Of a stretch of 64,000 nucleotides of DNA, positions 26,100-35,029 are shown in pieces. Each line of letters starts with the position of its first letter. Position 1 is the first letter of the stretch. The stretch covers positions 4,030,001-4,094,000 of the forward strand of contig NZ_AP022617.1 in assembly GCF_010731575.1 (NCBI RefSeq), given 5' to 3'. The notes beneath the pieces are model-generated. The model was not told the DNA's origin and ran no database searches. It was given only the letters and a program-made list of their open reading frames with translations. The translations under genes and the position numbers were made by a program. This DNA is from Mycolicibacterium monacense (GTDB taxonomy: Bacteria > Actinomycetota > Actinomycetes > Mycobacteriales > Mycobacteriaceae).

Positions 26100-26684
26100 G
26101 TGTTACAGCAGGTCGCGGACCGACAAACCAGTATCGATCACCGCGCGGACGGGGGACACCGCCGCGCCGGCACCAGGGGAACCTTCCAAGTGACAGCGAC
26201 GGGGCGTACCCCGAGTGACATGCCGGGTCTCGACATCGCCGAACTGAAGTCCTGGCAGAACTACCTCGACGCCGCACTGCGGCTGCAGGCGAAGCTCAAC
26301 CACGACCTCAACGAGTCCTGCCGGCTCACCCTCGAAGACGTCCGACTGCTGCACGAACTCGCCAAGTCCGCCACCGGGTCGGTGCGGATGGGCACGCTCG
26401 CGCAGACGCTGGTGTCCACGCCGAGCCGGGTCAGCCGCCGCGTCGACCGGCTGGAGGCCCGCAACCTCGCGCACCGCGCCTCCAGCGATCGGGACGGCCG
26501 CTACGTCCTGGCCACCATCACCGACGAGGGGCGCTCGCTGCTCGAGAAGGCGATGGAGGTGTACGGCCGGACCGTGCGCGCCCACTACCTGGATCCGCTG
26601 AGCCGGCCTCAGACGGCGGCCATGGCGGAGAACTGCCGCCGCATCAACGCCGCGCTGGCCCCGCAATTGCGGGCCGCGAACTGA
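26100..26684 (+). CDS. MarR-family transcriptional regulator
   Basis: Up to 194 residues from GTG 26100, which has GGAGGGGAG close upstream; a later GTG at 26190 or ATG at 26220 would give the more usual ~155-165 residues. The winged helix-turn-helix is seen in TLEDVRLLHELAKS, MGTLAQTLVSTPSRVSRRVDRLEARNL and the wing RASSDRDGRYVLATITDEGRSLLEKA. It should bind DNA as a dimer and may respond to a small ligand. It is transcribed toward the LAL regulator. Confidence 0.85.
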   Translation: MLQQVADRQTSIDHRADGGHRRAGTRGTFQVTATGRTPSDMPGLDIAELKSWQNYLDAALRLQAKLNHDLNESCRLTLEDVRLLHELAKSATGSVRMGTLAQTLVSTPSRVSRRVDRLEARNLAHRASSDRDGRYVLATITDEGRSLLEKAMEVYGRTVRAHYLDPLSRPQTAAMAENCRRINAALAPQLRAAN

Positions 26685-26846
26685 ATCCGCCCACGTCGCC
26701 TTACTGACGCAGATGACAGTTTGCAGAAACTGATCTTGCGGTTGCAAGAAATAACCGTCGGATATACGGCCTGACCACCCGCGCTTCGCCGTTTCATACC
26801 CTGGGTCGGTTTCGCAATTGCTTTTGCTGTTTGCGATCATGAAGCG

Positions 26847-29612
26847 ATGGACGTGGTTCGGGACACGCCGGCCGGACGGTCAGCCGTCGCGGAGTTCCTC
26901 GCTGCGGTCGCCGACGGGCCCTCCGGACTACTCCTCGAAGGTGAAGCCGGGATCGGTAAGACCCGGCTGTGGCTCACCGCCATCGAAGAGGCGCGCCGGC
27001 GGGGATACCGCGTGTTGTCCGCGCGCGCGGGTCAGGCCGAGACATCACTGGCCTACGCCGTGGTCGCCGACCTCCTCGAAGACGTCGACGCGGCCGTCAC
27101 CGAGGACCTTCCCGAAGTTCAGCGCCTCGCCCTGGACCGGCTGCTGATCCGCGGCGATGCCGACGGTCCCCAGACCGACCACCGGGTGGCCGCCGCGGCC
27201 GTCCTGAACACTGTCGAGATCCTGTGCCGCGACCAACCCCTGATCCTGGCCATCGACGACGTGCAGTGGGTCGACGTGTGCAGCCGCGAGGTGATCGGTC
27301 TGGTCGCGCGGCGGTTGGACTGCCAGGTGGGTCTGCTGCTCACCGAGCTGAGCGAGGAACCCGGGCACCACACCGAGTGGCTGCAGCTGAGCCACCCCGA
27401 CCGGCTGCACCGCCACCACGTCGCGCCGCTCACCCTGGGCGGCCTGCACGCGATGCTCAGCGAGCGGCTCGGCCGCTCGTTCCCGCGACCCACCCTGATC
27501 CGCATCGCGGAGACCTCCGGCGGAAACCCGCTCTACGCGCTCGAACTCGCACGCGCCATCTCAGAGCAGACCGCCGCGGGTGAGCCCGCCCTGCCTCCGT
27601 CACTGACCGACGTCGTGCGCCGGCGCATCCAGGGCATCGACGAGGTGGTGCGCGACGTCCTACTCGCCGCCGCCTGCGTCGCCGCGCCGACCGTCGACCT
27701 CGTGGCCAGCGCCACCGAGAAGACCCCCGAGGACGTGCTCGAACTCCTCGAAGCCGCCGAGGACCAGGGTCTGGTCGAGATCGAGGGAACGACAATACGA
27801 TTCGCCCACCCTCTGCTGGCGCGGGGCGTGTACTCCGAGGCCGGGCCGGCCCGGCGCCGCCACATGCACCGGCGGCTCGCGGGTGTGATCTCCCAACCGG
27901 AGCAGAAGGCCCGCCACCTGGCACTCGCGGCGACCAGCCAAGACGACGACACGCTGGCCGCCCTCGATGCGGCCGCCGATGCGGCCCGCGCCCGCGGCGC
28001 CCCGGCCGCCGCCGCCGAACTGCTCGAGTTCGCGATGCGACTCGGCGGGGACACCGATCTGCGCCGCCTGCAGGCCGCCGCGCACTACTTCACCGCCGGC
28101 GACAGCTGGCGCGCAGGGGAACTGCTCACCGCCACGCTGCCCCGGATGCCGCACGGTCCGCTGCGCGCCATGGCCTCCATGCAACTCGCCGGAATCGTCA
28201 TGGACCGCAACGACTTCCAGCGCGGACTACAACTGCTCGACGAAGCACTCGCCGACAGCGAGTCCGACCAGACCCTGCAGGTGTACTGCCTGCTGATGCT
28301 CGGAATGGCCCAGACGAACACCGGTGATCACGAGGATTCCCTGCGCAATGCCCAACGCGCGGTCGAGATCGCCGAGCAGACCGGTCAGGACCAGTTGATC
28401 GGGCAGGCCCTGGCGGTGCGGGTCTTCACGCGTTTCGTGTTCGGGTTCGGTCTCGACGACCGGGACATGCAACGTGCACTCGACTACGAGGACCCGGATG
28501 CCGAGGTGCCGTTGCCTTTTCGGGCCCGGGCCATAGCCGGCCTGATCGACTCGTGGACAGGGCGCCTCGACGAGGCGTACGCCACGATGCAGGACCTGCG
28601 GCGCGGGAGCCTCGACCGGGGCGCCGACCGCGACCTGCTCGCGTTGTCGGTGAGCGGCACCCTGGTCGAACTCTGGCGCGGCCGGCTCGACGAGGCCGCC
28701 ACCTACGCCGACGACGCCGTCGAGCGCGCCGAACAGGTCGGAGGTGACAACTCCCGGCTGGTGGCGCTGGGTATGCGGGCGATCGTCGGCGGCTATGCGG
28801 GCCGGGTCCGCGCAGCGCGCGCCGATGCCGAAACCGCGCTGGCGATGGCGCGGCGCAGCGGCGTCATGCGGATGACGTGGTGGCCACTCGGCGTGCTGGT
28901 CTTCCTCGAGGTGTCGCTGGGCAACTACTCCCAGGCCCTCACCACGCTGGAGCCCCTGTTGGCCGACTATCTGGCCACCCCGGGCAACGAGATCTTCGGT
29001 TCCTTCTTCGTCCCCGACGCCGTCGAAGCGCTGGTGGCGGTGGGACGACATACCGATGCGCAGTCCCTCATCGAGAGATTCGAGGACGACGGCCAGCGCC
29101 TCGACCGCCCGTGGTTGTCGGCGGTGGCCGGACGCGGGCGCGCCATGGAGCTGGCCGCGCGCGGTGACCTCGACGGTGCGGTCGCCGCGGTCACCACGGC
29201 GATGGCCCACCACGAGCGTGTGCCGATGCCCTTCGAAACCGCGCGCACCGCACTGCTTCTCGGACAGCTGCAGCGCAGACAGCGACGCAAGGAGGCGGCC
29301 GCCGCGACACTGCGTGAGGCGCTGCGGACGTTCGAGGACATCGGCACGGTCCTGTGGGCGCAACGCGCACGCGACGAGCTGGCCCGGGTCAACGTACGCC
29401 CCACCCGCGATCAGAGCCTCACCCCGTCAGAGCGTCGTGTCGCCGAACTGGCCGCGTCCGGGGTCAGCAACCGCGACATCGCCGCGACCCTGTTCATCAG
29501 CATCAAGACCGTCGAGGCCAACCTCGGACGTGTCTACCGCAAGCTCGGCGTGCGCGGACGCGTCGCGCTCGCGCGCCGTCTCGAAGAGCTCAGCGGCGAC
29601 GAAGGACGCTGA
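26847..29612 (+). CDS. Large LuxR-family (LAL/MalT-like) ATPase regulator
   Basis: 921 residues. The N-terminal STAND/AAA ATPase has Walker A LLEGEAGIGKTRL (about residues 28-40) and Walker B LILAIDDVQWVD. A long helical-repeat middle (TPR-like, about 330-830) follows. The C-terminal LuxR DNA-binding domain begins SLTPSERRVAELAASG and contains SIKTVEANLGRVYRKLG (about 855-915). Such proteins are signal-responsive activators. The usual N-terminal GRD-type start is shortened to RDTPAGRSAVAEFL. An AT-rich upstream stretch (26700-26840) is the likely promoter. The target genes are not evident. Confidence 0.9.
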   Translation: MDVVRDTPAGRSAVAEFLAAVADGPSGLLLEGEAGIGKTRLWLTAIEEARRRGYRVLSARAGQAETSLAYAVVADLLEDVDAAVTEDLPEVQRLALDRLLIRGDADGPQTDHRVAAAAVLNTVEILCRDQPLILAIDDVQWVDVCSREVIGLVARRLDCQVGLLLTELSEEPGHHTEWLQLSHPDRLHRHHVAPLTLGGLHAMLSERLGRSFPRPTLIRIAETSGGNPLYALELARAISEQTAAGEPALPPSLTDVVRRRIQGIDEVVRDVLLAAACVAAPTVDLVASATEKTPEDVLELLEAAEDQGLVEIEGTTIRFAHPLLARGVYSEAGPARRRHMHRRLAGVISQPEQKARHLALAATSQDDDTLAALDAAADAARARGAPAAAAELLEFAMRLGGDTDLRRLQAAAHYFTAGDSWRAGELLTATLPRMPHGPLRAMASMQLAGIVMDRNDFQRGLQLLDEALADSESDQTLQVYCLLMLGMAQTNTGDHEDSLRNAQRAVEIAEQTGQDQLIGQALAVRVFTRFVFGFGLDDRDMQRALDYEDPDAEVPLPFRARAIAGLIDSWTGRLDEAYATMQDLRRGSLDRGADRDLLALSVSGTLVELWRGRLDEAATYADDAVERAEQVGGDNSRLVALGMRAIVGGYAGRVRAARADAETALAMARRSGVMRMTWWPLGVLVFLEVSLGNYSQALTTLEPLLADYLATPGNEIFGSFFVPDAVEALVAVGRHTDAQSLIERFEDDGQRLDRPWLSAVAGRGRAMELAARGDLDGAVAAVTTAMAHHERVPMPFETARTALLLGQLQRRQRRKEAAAATLREALRTFEDIGTVLWAQRARDELARVNVRPTRDQSLTPSERRVAELAASGVSNRDIAATLFISIKTVEANLGRVYRKLGVRGRVALARRLEELSGDEGR

Positions 29613-29630
29613 CCCGCAACGTCGTTGGCC

Positions 29631-32630
29631 TCACACCACCTGCGCCAGATTCGCCCCGGAACTGGCCGTGTAGGTCGCGGTGTACGTCGTCGCCTGTTCC
29701 GGAACCCGGATCGTGTGCGTCGCCGCGCCACCGTCGGACCACCCGTCGAAGGTCAGCTGCCTGCCGTTGACCGTCTGTGTGGTCGGGGCGCTGATCACGT
29801 AGTCCACGCCCACCACCGCACGCTCGGTGTACGAGCCCGTGTACGGCAACCCGTCGATGCTGAACCGCGCGCCGGGATCGCTCGCGGCGATCGTGAGCTC
29901 GACGAGGTTGGGATTGACGTCCTTGTACGTCGTCCTCGACAGACCGCTGCTGTCGGTGACCGTCAGGTGCACGCGGTAGAAGGTGCCGTCGATCTGATCG
30001 CGTGACCGCGGGATGGTGATGGTGGCGGTCTCCCCGACGAGGTTGTCGGCGAACGGGTGCGTGTGTTCGTTGTGGTGGAACACCACCGTCCACTTGTAGG
30101 CGGTTCCGGGAAGCGGCGTACCGTCCGGACGGTCCTGAGCGTCCGTCCCCCTGCCCGTGAACGTGATGGTGTCACCGGCGTCGTACGACGACGGGATGCT
30201 CACGATCTCGGCGACCGGTGGCGTACTGCCCACCGTGATCTTCTGCGTGGTCGTGTTCGTCTTCTCACCGTCGCTGACCGTCAGGGTGACCGTATAGGTG
30301 CTGTAGGACCCCGTGGCCTTGAACTCGTTGACCGGCGTCGCCTCCGTGGAGCTGCTGCCGTCACCGAAATCCCAGCGGTAGGTGAGGGTGTCGTCGTCAT
30401 CGGGGTCGTACGAGCGCAGGCCGGAGAAGTTGACGACCAGCGTCTTGTCCGCCGTCGTCGTCTGCGAGGCATCGATGACCGCGGTGGGCGCCCGGTTGCC
30501 GCCGGACGGCGAGATCATCGACAGCTCACCGGGATAGATCGTCAGCTGGTAGAGGTTGTCGTCGGGTCCCTGGGCCAGGTTGACCGTCGCACCGGCGTTG
30601 CCCCAGAACGTCTTCGCACTGATCAGGCTGGTGTACTGTTCGTCGAAGTCGAGCACGCGGATCCAGCCCAGGCTGTAATCGGCGATGAACACCCGGTTGC
30701 GGTACTCCTCGGGGAATCCGGCGCCGTCGAAGACCGTCACCGACGTGATCGCGCCGCCGCTGACGGGTGGTGCCGAATGTTCGTACACGTAAATGGGATT
30801 GATCGACGCACATCCGGTGCAGCTGCCCTCGGCCTGCGGCCAGCCGTAGTTGCCGCCCTTTACGACGAGGTTGAGTTCTTCCCATTTGGACTCGCCCACG
30901 TCGGCGACGAGCAGCTTCCCGTCCGGTGTGAAGGTCAGCCGGAAGGGATTGCGGAAACCGTAGGCGTAGATGTAGTCGGCCGGGCTCGCCGTGTCGGGAT
31001 CGTCGTCGACGAACGGATTGTCCTCGGGCACCGAACCATCGGCGTTGAGCCGTAGCACCTTGCCGTGAATGTTGCTCAGGCTCTGTGAATTCACCACACC
31101 CTGGGTGTTGTCGCCGACCACCCAGTACAGGTGCTGACCTTCGTTGTCGAAGGACAGATCGCCGCCGTGGTGGAAGGTGTTGGCGTTCTCGGTCGATTCG
31201 ATGAGGATCTCGGAGCGCTCGACCCTGGTCATGTCGTCGGACAGGATCAGTCGCGCGAGGGTGTCCCGATTGGTGTCGCCCGCTGTGTAGGCGACGTAGA
31301 TGGAGCGGTATCCGAATTCGTCTTCGTGCCAGAAATCCGGATGGACCTCGATGCCGGTGAGGCCCCGTTCTCCGCCGGTGGTCGTGGAGATGACCGTCAA
31401 CGTGGTGACCGTTCGGGTCTCCGGGTTGTAGACCTTGACCGAACCGCCCTTCTCGGCGATGAAGATCCGGTCGACCTCGTCCTTGTCGTGCTTGTTGAGG
31501 ATCTTGAAATCGGTCGGCTCGGTGAGGCCGGAGACCACCACCGTGCGGTCGAGTTCCGCAGGCAGGTCGGCACTCGGCCCGCATTGTCCGATGAATTGGA
31601 CGACGGCCGCACTCAGCGCGCGGCCCTGCGGAGAGCCACCGAAGTCGAAGACGGCTCTTTCGAACATCCGGATCGGAGTGGCCAGCGGCGACGCGAGGAA
31701 GCCGTCGATCGCCTGGGTCGCCTGTCGCCGGACCCATGCCGCGACCGCCCACAGCGCAGGCGAGGAGCCTGGTGCTGCGGGACCGGGACCTGCCGCTCCC
31801 GCGCCCCCGCCCAGCATCGGTTTGAGCACGTTGTCGAAGAACTTCGTCACCGTGTTGATGACCCCGCACAGGCAGGTGACCACCGGCGCCGGAATGCTCG
31901 CGATGAACTCTTCGGGCGTCGGCAGATTCAGCCGCAGGGGCGGCAGACCGGTGAGCTTCGTGCGCGCCGAGGTGACCAGTGCCGAATCGTCGCTTTCGGT
32001 CAACGACAGTGTTTGGTACGAGCGGGAACTCGTCGACTCGTCACTCGCCGCGTCCACGTCGGGCACGGCGGCGTCCGGGTCCGGCGCCGGTGCGTCATCG
32101 ATGACGGTGGCGTCGGCCGGGTCGGCGGCTTGGCCGGCGTCGTCGCCCGCCGGTCCTCCGGTTTCCTGCGCGGGCGTACCGGTGTCGACCGGCGTCTCGA
32201 CGGCGGGTTCGGCGGGAACGTCGGGTTCCTCGACGGGCTCTGCCGGTGGCTGCGCCGGCTCGAGGGGGTCACCGATGCCGTCCGGCTCGTCGAGGTCCTC
32301 GCCCTCGTCGGGGTCTTCGTCCTCGGCGAGGTCTTCGCTTTCTTCGGCGTCCTCGCTCTCGGCGGGGTCTTCGGCGTCACCGTCGTCGACGATCTCGGAC
32401 TGGTCGTCATCCGGGGTGGTGTCGTCGCCCGTGGTGGTCCGCGCTTGCTCACCGCCCGACGGACTCGAGACGCCGGTCGAATCGGTCACCGACGACGGGG
32501 AGTCCTCGGCCCGGGCAACCCCCGGAGTCGTTGCCACGGCTCCCCCGACACCGAGCGCGAGCGCAAGCGCACCGACCCGCCCGATGTACCTGGCGTAAGT
32601 GGAGGTCACCTTGCGGTCGTTAGCTGTCAT
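29631..32630 (-). CDS. Secreted glucose/sorbosone-dehydrogenase-like protein with PKD domains
   Basis: 999 residues. A Sec signal peptide (VGALALALGVGGAVATTPGVARA, cut after ARA) is followed by a very acidic, low-complexity linker of Asp/Glu/Pro (about 45-205). A small hydrophobic region follows (about 235-350), then a six-bladed GSDH-type propeller (about 365-700; HHGGDLSFDNEGQHLYW, YAYGFRNPFRLTF, GGNYGWP). PKD-type beta domains complete it (YRWDFGDGSSSTEATP; FDGWSDGGAATHTI). It may be a PQQ-dependent sugar dehydrogenase or only a propeller adhesin; acidic linkers of this type are common in exported mycobacterial proteins. Confidence 0.85.
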   Translation of the reverse strand: MTANDRKVTSTYARYIGRVGALALALGVGGAVATTPGVARAEDSPSSVTDSTGVSSPSGGEQARTTTGDDTTPDDDQSEIVDDGDAEDPAESEDAEESEDLAEDEDPDEGEDLDEPDGIGDPLEPAQPPAEPVEEPDVPAEPAVETPVDTGTPAQETGGPAGDDAGQAADPADATVIDDAPAPDPDAAVPDVDAASDESTSSRSYQTLSLTESDDSALVTSARTKLTGLPPLRLNLPTPEEFIASIPAPVVTCLCGVINTVTKFFDNVLKPMLGGGAGAAGPGPAAPGSSPALWAVAAWVRRQATQAIDGFLASPLATPIRMFERAVFDFGGSPQGRALSAAVVQFIGQCGPSADLPAELDRTVVVSGLTEPTDFKILNKHDKDEVDRIFIAEKGGSVKVYNPETRTVTTLTVISTTTGGERGLTGIEVHPDFWHEDEFGYRSIYVAYTAGDTNRDTLARLILSDDMTRVERSEILIESTENANTFHHGGDLSFDNEGQHLYWVVGDNTQGVVNSQSLSNIHGKVLRLNADGSVPEDNPFVDDDPDTASPADYIYAYGFRNPFRLTFTPDGKLLVADVGESKWEELNLVVKGGNYGWPQAEGSCTGCASINPIYVYEHSAPPVSGGAITSVTVFDGAGFPEEYRNRVFIADYSLGWIRVLDFDEQYTSLISAKTFWGNAGATVNLAQGPDDNLYQLTIYPGELSMISPSGGNRAPTAVIDASQTTTADKTLVVNFSGLRSYDPDDDDTLTYRWDFGDGSSSTEATPVNEFKATGSYSTYTVTLTVSDGEKTNTTTQKITVGSTPPVAEIVSIPSSYDAGDTITFTGRGTDAQDRPDGTPLPGTAYKWTVVFHHNEHTHPFADNLVGETATITIPRSRDQIDGTFYRVHLTVTDSSGLSRTTYKDVNPNLVELTIAASDPGARFSIDGLPYTGSYTERAVVGVDYVISAPTTQTVNGRQLTFDGWSDGGAATHTIRVPEQATTYTATYTASSGANLAQVV

Positions 32631-33161
32631 CGCTGGAAAGCCCCCTTGAATCCCCGTCCGAACGGCCCCTCAGGGCACGCGAGGATCACTATGGCACCGC
32701 GCGTGAGGGAAATTTGACCTTTCCGTAAGGCAAGTTCTTTTTGTTTGCCGGTAGGTCACCGCCCGCGGCGTCGACCAAGCCGGATCACCGGGCTGTCAGC
32801 TATCCAACGCCGCCCACCCGTTCCTAGTCGGCATAACGTTGAATTGGCAACTTAGCTATGTGCTGCCGCCACGAGAGACCGGCAACACCCCATGTAAATC
32901 GCAACTTGTTGAACTCGATAGCGAATTACTGACCGCCCCCGCCGCCGACCCGCGTTAGCCGCATACTTAACCCGCAGCTATTTCGGATCGCGAAAGACCT
33001 ACCGATCGAAAACACTTGGACACACCTCGGGCAAGGTTCTCGCTTTTGCAAATAGATTGCCGATCTTGGACAGGCGTACCGCTGACCGACCCAGCCGAGG
33101 CTGCGCGAAACGTAGGGAATTCCCCAATTCGTCGAGGGTAAAAGCGCTCTACCGTGTGAAC
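32631..33161. other. Divergent intergenic region of about 530 bp
   Basis: The region separates the - strand secreted dehydrogenase from the + strand small gene at 33162. It is clearly AT-richer than its surroundings (for example 32700-32760 and 32840-32960) and contains no convincing open frame. It presumably holds both promoters. Copy 2 of the GTAGGGAA motif lies at 33112-33130, about 30 bp before the + strand start codon. Confidence 0.5.
33112..33130 (+). repeat. GTAGGGAATTCCCC motif, copy 2
   Basis: gtagggaattccccaattc contains the perfect 10-bp palindrome GGGAATTCCC. It lies about 30 bp before the ATG at 33162, a natural operator position overlapping the promoter or 5' leader. The related copies are at 25992 and 33463. 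Confidence 0.4.
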
Positions 33162-33485
33162 ATGCTCACTGTCGACGCTCAGACGTCGGGTTGCCTGGCC
33201 GAGTGGTATCTGCCGGACCTCACCGAAGAGCTGATCGACGCCTTCGTCGCGCGCATCGAATCGGTCGCGGCGCAGATGCGCGCCGAGGGGACCGACATCC
33301 ATCTGGTCCTGACCGTCGCCGTGCCCTCCGACGAGGTGCTCTACGGGGTGTTCGACGGCTGCGAACCGGGTCTCGTGTCCCGCACGTGCGAGCAGGCCGG
33401 CCTGGCTCCGCAACGGTTGAGTGGCAGGGTGGGGACCCGGATCCTGCACTCATATGAGCAACGTAGGGAAAACCCCGATTCCTGA
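33162..33485 (+). CDS. Small conserved protein, DUF4242-like
   Basis: 107 residues from ATG 33162. The pattern CLAEWYLPDLTEELIDAFVARIESVAAQM, then VLTVAVPSDEVLYGVFDG and SRTCEQAGLAPQRLSGRV, is that of small ferredoxin-fold proteins of the DUF4242 kind; the match is made by eye and is weak. The start codon has no strong ribosome-binding site (an in-frame GTG two codons earlier is possible). The C-terminal codons run into motif copy 3. A strong hairpin 110 bp after the stop probably ends its transcript. Confidence 0.6.
   Translation: MLTVDAQTSGCLAEWYLPDLTEELIDAFVARIESVAAQMRAEGTDIHLVLTVAVPSDEVLYGVFDGCEPGLVSRTCEQAGLAPQRLSGRVGTRILHSYEQRRENPDS
33463..33483 (+). repeat. GTAGGGAAAACCCC-GATTCC motif, copy 3
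   Basis: gtagggaaaaccccgattcct overlaps the last codons of the small gene ending at 33485. It differs from copy 1 at only a few positions, including the shared GATTCCT tail, although the two lie 7.5 kb apart and in unrelated coding contexts. It is followed by TTGACA at 33507, which could be the -35 box of a short transcript ending at the hairpin 33593-33632. Confidence 0.4.
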
Positions 33486-33592
33486 ATTCCGAGCCACTTG
33501 GTTTTATTGACAAGGACTTCGGGGCGATCTGCGAGGGGGCGCACGAGCCGCACGAAGTCCACGTGCGTCGCCCGGGGGATGCGACGTCACAC

Positions 33593-33632
33593 AGCTTGGC
33601 TACCTGCCGACGGGGCGGCAGGTAGCCAAGCT
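33593..33632. terminator. Strong bidirectional hairpin terminator
   Basis: A perfect 17-bp inverted repeat (agcttggctacctgccg and its complement) encloses a 6-base loop (acgggg). It lies between two convergent genes (+ strand gene ending at 33485, - strand gene ending at 33651), as a shared terminator would. The U-tract is weak on both sides, as is common in mycobacteria. Confidence 0.75.
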
Positions 33633-33650
33633 TCGTTCTGGGGGAACGTC

Positions 33651-33830
33651 TTACGTGAGCCGCAGGATGGGCTGCACGCCGATCGGCGTGTGACCGAATT
33701 CCTGGCAGTGCGCGACCACGTCCGCGACGGCGGATGAGCGCAACAGGCGCCGTTTACCGAAGAAGCCGCACTGGCACTGTCCGCGGTTGTTCAACCACGC
33801 CGCGAGCACGGTGGCCTGGAGACCTCTCAT
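33651..33830 (-). CDS. Small conserved hypothetical protein with CxC motif
   Basis: 59 residues from ATG 33830 (MRGLQATVLAAWLNNRGQ). The centre holds QCQCGFFGKRRLLRSSAVADVVAHCQEFGH: a CxC, a basic patch and a CxxxxxH pair, which could bind a metal, although no such family is confirmed. I believe similar short proteins occur in other mycobacteria. It faces the strong terminator at 33593. Confidence 0.55.
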   Translation of the reverse strand: MRGLQATVLAAWLNNRGQCQCGFFGKRRLLRSSAVADVVAHCQEFGHTPIGVQPILRLT

Positions 33831-34320
33831 ATCGACCCCTGACTGGCAGCGACGCAAAGGGCGGGACGGCGAATGAGGGCTGACGCTGGCTGCTTAACGC
33901 CGGGCTGGTCCCTCATTTGCCTATGCGGTGAACGTCCGACTCAGCCAATTTCTCCGCCCGCCGCATGTTCTCCCCCTCGATGGGCCCTGTCGCCGTTTGC
34001 CGAACCGGCCTCACATCTCCATGGGCGGCGCATCGAAGCGTCCGCGCCCGGCGCGCAAACGCTCCGGGATCAGATAGGAGAGACGAGGAAAGTCTGGCGA
34101 ACGGCGAGAAAGTCGCGTGTTGATTTTCCGATGACTCGAGAGCATCCCGGGGTGGCCGGCACAAGAGTGACGCTTGCCGGGCAGCGGCTTTCAGCGGCTG
34201 CCGGACCGACCGGGCTGGGAAGTCAACCCGGGTCCACTGTATATGCCGTCGCGCGCGACGCCTACCATCGCCGAAGCCCAGAGGCGTCCCGGGTCCGCCT
34301 CAGGCTGCGCGGCAAACGCA
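33831..34320. other. Gene-free region of about 490 bp upstream of a small gene and beyond the tRNA terminator
   Basis: No convincing gene is seen. The + strand frame covering 33873-34382 runs straight through the antisense of the tRNA and is an artefact. No duplicate of the tRNA 3' end, which would mark an integration site, was found in this stretch. The part near 33831-33900 probably contains the promoter of the small gene at 33651-33830. Confidence 0.45.
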
Positions 34321-34348
34321 ATCAGGCCCCCTCGAAAGGGGGCCTGAT
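34321..34348 (-). terminator. Terminator downstream of tRNA-Tyr
   Basis: A perfect 12-bp stem (atcaggccccct and its complement) closes a 4-base loop (cgaa). It begins 5 bases past the 3' end of the tRNA on the - strand, the expected position for its transcription terminator. Confidence 0.8.
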
Positions 34349-34353
34349 CAGGG

Positions 34354-34436
34354 TGGCAGGTGCAGGATTCGAACCTGCGTAGGCGTAAGCCGACGGATTT
34401 ACAGTCCGCTCCCATTGGCCGCTCGGGCAACCTGCC
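34354..34436 (-). tRNA. tRNA-Tyr (anticodon GTA)
   Basis: An 83-base class II tRNA. The 7-bp acceptor stem is GGCAGGT/ACCTGCC with discriminator A. The anticodon loop CTGTAAA gives anticodon GTA, a long variable arm follows (CGGCTTACGCC), and the T arm is GCAGG-TTCGAAT-CCTGC. CCA is not encoded. A strong hairpin terminator follows directly. yajQ begins on the other strand about 100 bp away. Confidence 0.95.
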
Positions 34437-34537
34437 GGGTGGTCGCACCGTCCTCTCGGATTTGGTGCGACTAGCAGGGTACAACGAGGATGGGCCGAAG
34501 ACGAAAACGCCCGAACAAGCCAGGAGGGAGCGAGTCC

Positions 34538-35029
34538 ATGGCGGATTCCAGCTTCGACGTCGTGAGCAAGGTCGATCGTCAGGAGGTCGACAACGCGCTG
34601 AACCAGGCAGCCAAGGAGTTGAGCACCCGCTTCGACTTCCGGGGCACCGACACCACCATCGCCTGGAAGGGCGAGGAGGCCATCGAGATCGTCAGTTCCA
34701 CCGAGGAGCGGGTCAAGGCCGCCGTCGACGTCTTCAAGGAGAAGCTCGTCCGCCGCGACATCTCGATGAAGGCCTTCGACGCCGGCGATCCGCAGCCCAG
34801 CGGGAAGACCTACAAGGTCAACGGCACCATCAAAGAGGGCATCACCAGCGAGCAGGCCAAGAAGATCACCAAGATCATCCGCGACGAGGGTCCCAAGGGC
34901 GTCAAGGCCCAGATCCAGGGCGACGAGATCCGCGTCAGCAGCAAGAAGCGCGACGATCTGCAGACCGTCATCTCGCTGCTCAAGCAGGCCGACCTCGAGG
35001 TGGCGCTGCAGTTCGTCAACTACCGCTGA
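34538..35029 (+). CDS. YajQ-family nucleotide-binding protein (UPF0234)
   Basis: 163 residues, the full family length, from ATG 34538 with GGAGGGAG upstream. [28 protein letters not shown] and [34 protein letters not shown] are hallmark segments. YajQ proteins bind RNA or nucleotides; in some bacteria a homologue binds cyclic di-GMP. In M. tuberculosis the orthologue (Rv0566c) lies near gpdA1 and htpX, as here. The gene ends 14 bp inside the convergent lipoprotein gene. Confidence 0.92.
   Translation: MADSSFDVVSKVDRQEVDNALNQAAKELSTRFDFRGTDTTIAWKGEEAIEIVSSTEERVKAAVDVFKEKLVRRDISMKAFDAGDPQPSGKTYKVNGTIKEGITSEQAKKITKIIRDEGPKGVKAQIQGDEIRVSSKKRDDLQTVISLLKQADLEVALQFVNYR

Noticed and set aside
34083..34097. 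gaggaaagtct resembling the conserved core of RNase P RNA
   Set aside because: Only the short core is present; none of the surrounding RNase P helices can be formed.
33873..34382. A 169-residue open frame on + ending in the tRNA region
   Set aside because: It reads through the antisense of tRNA-Tyr and its terminator; the C-terminal peptide is the usual artefact of such frames.
34354..34436. tRNA-Tyr as an integration site
   Set aside because: No second copy of the tRNA 3' end, integrase or phage gene was found nearby.
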